DNA of 10,053 bases. Source: Candidatus Latescibacterota bacterium. Lineage in GTDB: Bacteria; Blakebacterota; Blakebacteria; Blakebacterales; Blakebacteraceae. The stretch is taken from NCBI GenBank assembly GCA_023135015.1, contig JAGLTZ010000021.1, positions 1 through 10,053 of the forward strand, written 5' to 3'. The translations under genes were made by a program, and so were the position numbers. The notes below the pieces were generated by a model that did not search any database, was not told where the DNA came from, and saw only the letters and a program-made list of their open reading frames with translations. Shown here one piece after another: positions 6,658-10,053 of this stretch (position 1 is its first letter; each line of letters opens with the position of its first letter).

Positions 6658-9600
6658 GTAACAGTAATGCTTTGCGTGTGAAGATGCAGCCATCGGCTCT
6701 GAGCACGATCAGGTAAATTCCCGAGGCCGCCCGCAGACCCGATTCGCCCTTTCCGTCCCACGTCACCACATGTGACCCCGCTGCTACCACACCATCGACG
6801 ATAGTCTGCACCAGCTGGCCCCGGACGTTCAGCACGTAGAGTTCGACATGGGTCGACCTTGCGATTGAATATCTGATCGCGGTGGACCCGTTGAAAGGAT
6901 TTGGATAATTCTGCTCCAGCCCGTTCCCGGCCGCAACACCTTCCGCCCCACCCTCCCCCAGCCGGAGCTGGTAGGTACCGAGCCTGTCGATCGAAGCTTC
7001 CACCCGGTGGCGGGCTTCATCTACATAGCTCGCCTGATAGACCCATCTATCCCCCACCCGGCGGTATATTCCCAATCCCATCGGGTCGGCACCTCCCAGC
7101 TCGTAAGGGTCGTAGCTGAGAGCAAGCCTCATTTCCCTCATAAGTGTCTTTTCCAGGGGCAGCATCGCAAAGGGCTGCGTTATGCCCTCTTTGGGATCGA
7201 AGCCATCCTCAACCGGGTATGCTATCACATACTCGTTCTCGGACAGCGCCCGGGGTGGGAAGTCCGCCTCAAAAGTGCCGCCGGCTGCCGAGAGTCTCCC
7301 GCCTTCCGATGCAGTGATGAGCTGGGCGGCGAACTCCCGCGTCTGGAGGGTGTCATTGCCGGCGAAGTCGCGGCCGGAGACGGCAATGGTATAGCTGCCC
7401 GACCCGGTGAGTTTGTAATCGCCTACGTATACATCTCTCTCCGACGTGCTGATGGTATTCAGCGTAACCGCAACGCTGTTGACGCTTGCGTTCGGTTTTT
7501 CGGGCAGGATCTCGGAAGGCACGAAGTAGAGATCGACATAGTTACGCAGAACGCTGTTGCGCACGATACCCACCGTAAAAGATGGAGCGACTGTATCTCC
7601 GGCTGCAGAGGCTGCACTGACCAAGGTCCGCTCCCACGCACCCAGACCGTGTACTGCGGCCCGGATGGTCCAGTCGGCCCTTGAAATGCTCAGGTCCATG
7701 ACCAGTGCTGTAGGCAGACCGTTGGTGAAGGGCTCCCAGGTCTCTCCGTCGTCGGGCGAGAACCACACACCGAGATCATTCCCGAGATAGAGATAGTTTC
7801 TGTTGTACGGATCGATCGCAAACGCCGAAGTCGGGACATCAGGCAACTTGCCCTGGTCGATATCCTCCCAGGTGGCGCCCCCATCCCCGGTCCTGAAGAG
7901 ATGTGAGGTCCCGAACCCGCTAAATACTATGTACGCGGTGTCCCTGTCATAATAGCTGGCCACAATATCAACAGGATAGCGGTCGGGAAGGTTACCGGTG
8001 ATGTTCATCCAGCTGCTGCCTCCGTTGGTCGAACGGAAGACGCCGGCGCGTGTGGCAGCGGGAACAGTCGCCGCCCATACAATATCCGGACCGTGCGGAT
8101 AGACCGAGATGGTCAGCACAGGGTTGCCGTCGAGGGGGGGCGCACTGCCGGGCACATACCAGGTGCTGATGTAGTTGTTACTGCGCCACACCCTTGTACG
8201 CCCCGCATAGCTGATGGCCCGATTGGACGGGGCCATTACGAACGGGGCGACAAAGACCCTGTCGGAACCGTCCTCCATTTCCGTATTGGTACGGGTCCAG
8301 CTCTGACCGCCATTAGTTGACTTGTACAGCCGGCAGTACTGGGTCGAGGCCATGAGTATATGTGGTGTGTTCGGCAGTATCCCGGTCATGCCGCCGTCCC
8401 CTCCCAGAGACTTCTGCCAGGCCGGCCCGCCCCGGTATATGATCGTTCCGTTGTCCTGCAACCCCCCCATAGCCAGATTGGAATCGAGCGGCGAGGAGGT
8501 GAACCCACCATAGAACTGAGCTGTCTGGTAGTAGCCGTTCCTTCCTATGAAGGACTCGCCGAAATCGTTCGTCTCCCATACACCACCATCGTTTCCGAGA
8601 AACAGGGTTGCGGGATCGGTCGGATGGCGGGCGAAGGCGTGGTGGTCAACATGGATATAGTCGGAGTCCCCCTCAGGGCCCCCTATCGGCACTATCCCCC
8701 AGTCCCTGCCGCCCAGAGAGGTTCGCTCGAAAAATCGGCCCCCGTCAACCGACTTGTAGAGTTGTACTCCAGCCACAAGGACCTGGCTGGAGTCCACAGG
8801 GTTAACCGCGACATAGTGGGAGAACCATCCCTGGTAACTCGCGATTCCCGCATATCCGGTATAGTTTGCCGTGAGATGCTCCCAGCTGTCGCCGGAATCG
8901 AGGCTGCGATAGAGACCGATCCCGTCGAACATATCTGCAACGTCGGCATAGATCACATTGGGCGCCGCACCGTAAATATCGAGCAGCGTCTTGCCGCTCC
9001 AGTCGAGAGGAAGGCCACCGCCCAGTTCAGTCCACGTATCCCCCCCGTCGACCGAACGGTAGACACCCGCATCGGCCGGAATGCCCAGATTACCGCACGA
9101 TGCGAAAATGGTGTCACTGTTGGAAGGGTTGATCGCTATATCGACGGCCATCTGGACATCGAGGACCATGGTCCAGGTCACGCCCCTGTCGCTGCTCCTG
9201 TACACTCCTTCGGTGGTCCCGGCGAAAATCACCTGTGGATCGGAAGGATCTATCTCCAGGGCCAGCACACCCCGGCGCTGGTCGTACGACCAGTCGATGC
9301 TCTTCGACCAGGTGGCACCGCTGTCGGTGCTCTTCAGCAGTCCGATACCGTAGCTGCCTCGCGTTATCCGTATGTATAACCCGCCCATCGAGGTATCCTT
9401 GCCGTAGACCTCCCCCGTACCAATATAGACGGTGGCAGTATCGGAAGGGTCTATTGCAATGGCATTGACTCCCAGCACGGGGTAACCGGTCTCTATGCGG
9501 TGCCATGCTTCTATGCCGCGCCCACCGGTATCGGACCGCCATAACCCGCCGCTGGCCGACCCGGCATAGATAACGTCTGGATTCAGAGGATTGATGGCTA

Positions 9601-9958
9601 AAGCGTTCGTGCGGCCGCCCAGGTTCTTCGGACCCAGCGCCCGCCAGTCGGGAGGCTCAGAGTAACCCCCCGCGGCAATTCCTCCCGTCCACTGCCTGGC
9701 TGCTCTGATTCGTGGCGCTGCGCGTTCGAACTCGTCGGCGTACTGGCGTGGGGGTATATCTTCTCCCGGGTATGCCCGCTGGGCATGGAGGAAGTGAAGT
9801 GAGGCCATGGCATCGCTGTAGGAATCAGGCGCTTCCCAGGATCCGCCCGCACCTGCGTCCCGGCACAGTGGATCGGCTACGTAAACCGCTGCCGCGAGGA
9901 AAAGAAGGGCTGCAGTAAACAGCAATGACCTGGCAAATGAGATCCAGTCGGGCTGCAT
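6653..9958 (-). CDS. Exported Asp-box (BNR/sortilin-like) beta-propeller protein with Ig-like, ZU5-like and C-terminal sorting-type domains, paralogue B
   Basis: Predicted 1101-residue exported protein. A hydrophobic helix at about 11-28 is a signal peptide or anchor. Residues 48-76 hold the SDAMASLHFLHAQRAYP segment. The propeller spans about 105-785, with Asp boxes such as STDSGATW, SVDGGDTW, STNGGQSW and SPDDGETW, and an HVDHHAFARHPTDP motif. It is closely similar to the 895-aa neighbour along its whole length. Residues about 787-1013 have no counterpart there: an Ig/fibronectin-like stretch (VAPSFTV ... GSYTIAVSGRDFAGNDT), then a segment like a ZU5 domain (EGGRLSAAGGTFEADFPPRAL) ending in a strand-rich GTYQLRL part. 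Residues 1014-1101 are the Por-sorting or FlgD-Ig-like tail (LEQNYPNPFN, LNVRGQLV, ASGIYLIVL, RKALLLQ). GAGGG lies 6 nt before ATG 9958. First gene of the visible run. A binding or adhesive role is plausible; enzymatic activity cannot be shown from sequence. Confidence 0.91.
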   Translation of the reverse strand: MQPDWISFARSLLFTAALLFLAAAVYVADPLCRDAGAGGSWEAPDSYSDAMASLHFLHAQRAYPGEDIPPRQYADEFERAAPRIRAARQWTGGIAAGGYSEPPDWRALGPKNLGGRTNALAINPLNPDVIYAGSASGGLWRSDTGGRGIEAWHRIETGYPVLGVNAIAIDPSDTATVYIGTGEVYGKDTSMGGLYIRITRGSYGIGLLKSTDSGATWSKSIDWSYDQRRGVLALEIDPSDPQVIFAGTTEGVYRSSDRGVTWTMVLDVQMAVDIAINPSNSDTIFASCGNLGIPADAGVYRSVDGGDTWTELGGGLPLDWSGKTLLDIYGAAPNVIYADVADMFDGIGLYRSLDSGDSWEHLTANYTGYAGIASYQGWFSHYVAVNPVDSSQVLVAGVQLYKSVDGGRFFERTSLGGRDWGIVPIGGPEGDSDYIHVDHHAFARHPTDPATLFLGNDGGVWETNDFGESFIGRNGYYQTAQFYGGFTSSPLDSNLAMGGLQDNGTIIYRGGPAWQKSLGGDGGMTGILPNTPHILMASTQYCRLYKSTNGGQSWTRTNTEMEDGSDRVFVAPFVMAPSNRAISYAGRTRVWRSNNYISTWYVPGSAPPLDGNPVLTISVYPHGPDIVWAATVPAATRAGVFRSTNGGSSWMNITGNLPDRYPVDIVASYYDRDTAYIVFSGFGTSHLFRTGDGGATWEDIDQGKLPDVPTSAFAIDPYNRNYLYLGNDLGVWFSPDDGETWEPFTNGLPTALVMDLSISRADWTIRAAVHGLGAWERTLVSAASAAGDTVAPSFTVGIVRNSVLRNYVDLYFVPSEILPEKPNASVNSVAVTLNTISTSERDVYVGDYKLTGSGSYTIAVSGRDFAGNDTLQTREFAAQLITASEGGRLSAAGGTFEADFPPRALSENEYVIAYPVEDGFDPKEGITQPFAMLPLEKTLMREMRLALSYDPYELGGADPMGLGIYRRVGDRWVYQASYVDEARHRVEASIDRLGTYQLRLGEGGAEGVAAGNGLEQNYPNPFNGSTAIRYSIARSTHVELYVLNVRGQLVQTIVDGVVAAGSHVVTWDGKGESGLRAASGIYLIVLRADGCIFTRKALLLQ

Positions 9959-10001
9959 TGAGAACCCTCATCATACTTCAGATTACACTAATTAAGGTAA
10001 C

Positions 10002-10007
10002 ATTATC
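10002..10007 (-). promoter_or_regulatory. Weak candidate -10 element upstream of the gene run
   Basis: The minus strand reads GATAAT, five of six matches to the sigma-70 -10 box, about 45 bp before ATG 9958. No convincing -35 hexamer lies 16-18 nt upstream. This AT-rich patch (about 9970-10010) in otherwise GC-rich DNA is the most likely promoter area in the 95 bp upstream of the first gene, but the assignment is weak and sigma factors in this group may use other motifs. Confidence 0.2.
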
Positions 10008-10031
10008 CAGGACCCGTGTCACCCCTACCTA

Positions 10032-10047
10032 GTTTCCGTCCGGAAAC
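10032..10047. other. Perfect 7-bp inverted repeat upstream of the gene run
   Basis: GTTTCCG and CGGAAAC face each other across a 2-bp centre (tc). The repeat lies 74-89 bp upstream of ATG 9958, just before the candidate promoter area. Its size and symmetry fit a binding site for a dimeric regulator. It could also be part of the 3' end of whatever lies upstream, since the window stops 6 bp later. There is no T-run on either side, so a terminator is unlikely. Confidence 0.4.
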
Positions 10048-10053
10048 GGCCCT

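Noticed and set aside
6642..6761. Upstream ATG at 6761 that would add 40 residues to the shorter propeller protein
   Set aside because: It would overlap the upstream gene by 109 bp and put a long non-hydrophobic extension ahead of the signal helix; ATG 6641 fits the spacing and the paralogue's N-terminus.
8360..9379. 339-aa open frame on the plus strand
   Set aside because: It lies antisense to the larger propeller gene, and a similar shadow frame occurs at the matching place of the paralogue (5514-6341), as expected when two related genes share codon patterns.
3954..9958. Sialidase (neuraminidase) function for the Asp-box proteins
   Set aside because: Asp boxes mark the fold, not the activity. 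The N-terminal FRIP-type motif and the arginine triad of sialidases were not seen.

Overview
The window looks like chromosomal DNA of a Gram-negative bacterium of the FCB superphylum, probably an uncultured lineage such as Latescibacterota, Zixibacteria, KSB1 or Marinimicrobia. The evidence is (i) two secreted beta-propeller proteins ending in the YPNPFN...G-IY...KK/RK-type C-terminal module that serves as a type IX secretion (Por) sorting signal or FlgD-like Ig fold in that group, (ii) a TonB-dependent receptor with an N-terminal carboxypeptidase-regulatory-like domain, and (iii) moderately GC-rich DNA with good AGG-type ribosome binding sites. The exact phylum is an inference.

All five recognisable genes lie on the minus strand, so transcription runs from right to left. 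In that order they are: a 1101-aa Asp-box (BNR/sortilin-like) propeller protein (9958-6653); its tandem paralogue of 895 aa (6641-3954), starting 11 bp after the first gene's stop; a 328-aa lipoprotein made of six very regular Kelch repeats (3830-2844); a 550-aa TolC-family outer-membrane efflux protein (2758-1106); and the N-terminal 316 residues of a TonB-dependent receptor (950-1), whose barrel lies outside the window. Gaps are 11, 123, 85 and 155 bp, and none holds a convincing terminator. A single operon is therefore possible, although the two larger gaps could carry their own promoters.

All five products are predicted to enter or cross the envelope: two exported propellers, a propeller lipoprotein, an outer-membrane channel and an outer-membrane receptor. 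The set looks like a cell-surface binding, export or uptake module, but no substrate can be read from the sequence. No RNA genes, insertion sequences, CRISPR arrays or phage genes were seen. The most notable points are the tandem propeller pair that differs by a 227-residue Ig plus ZU5-like insert, the conserved segment after their N-terminal hydrophobic helix, and the near-perfect 144-bp repeats of the Kelch gene.
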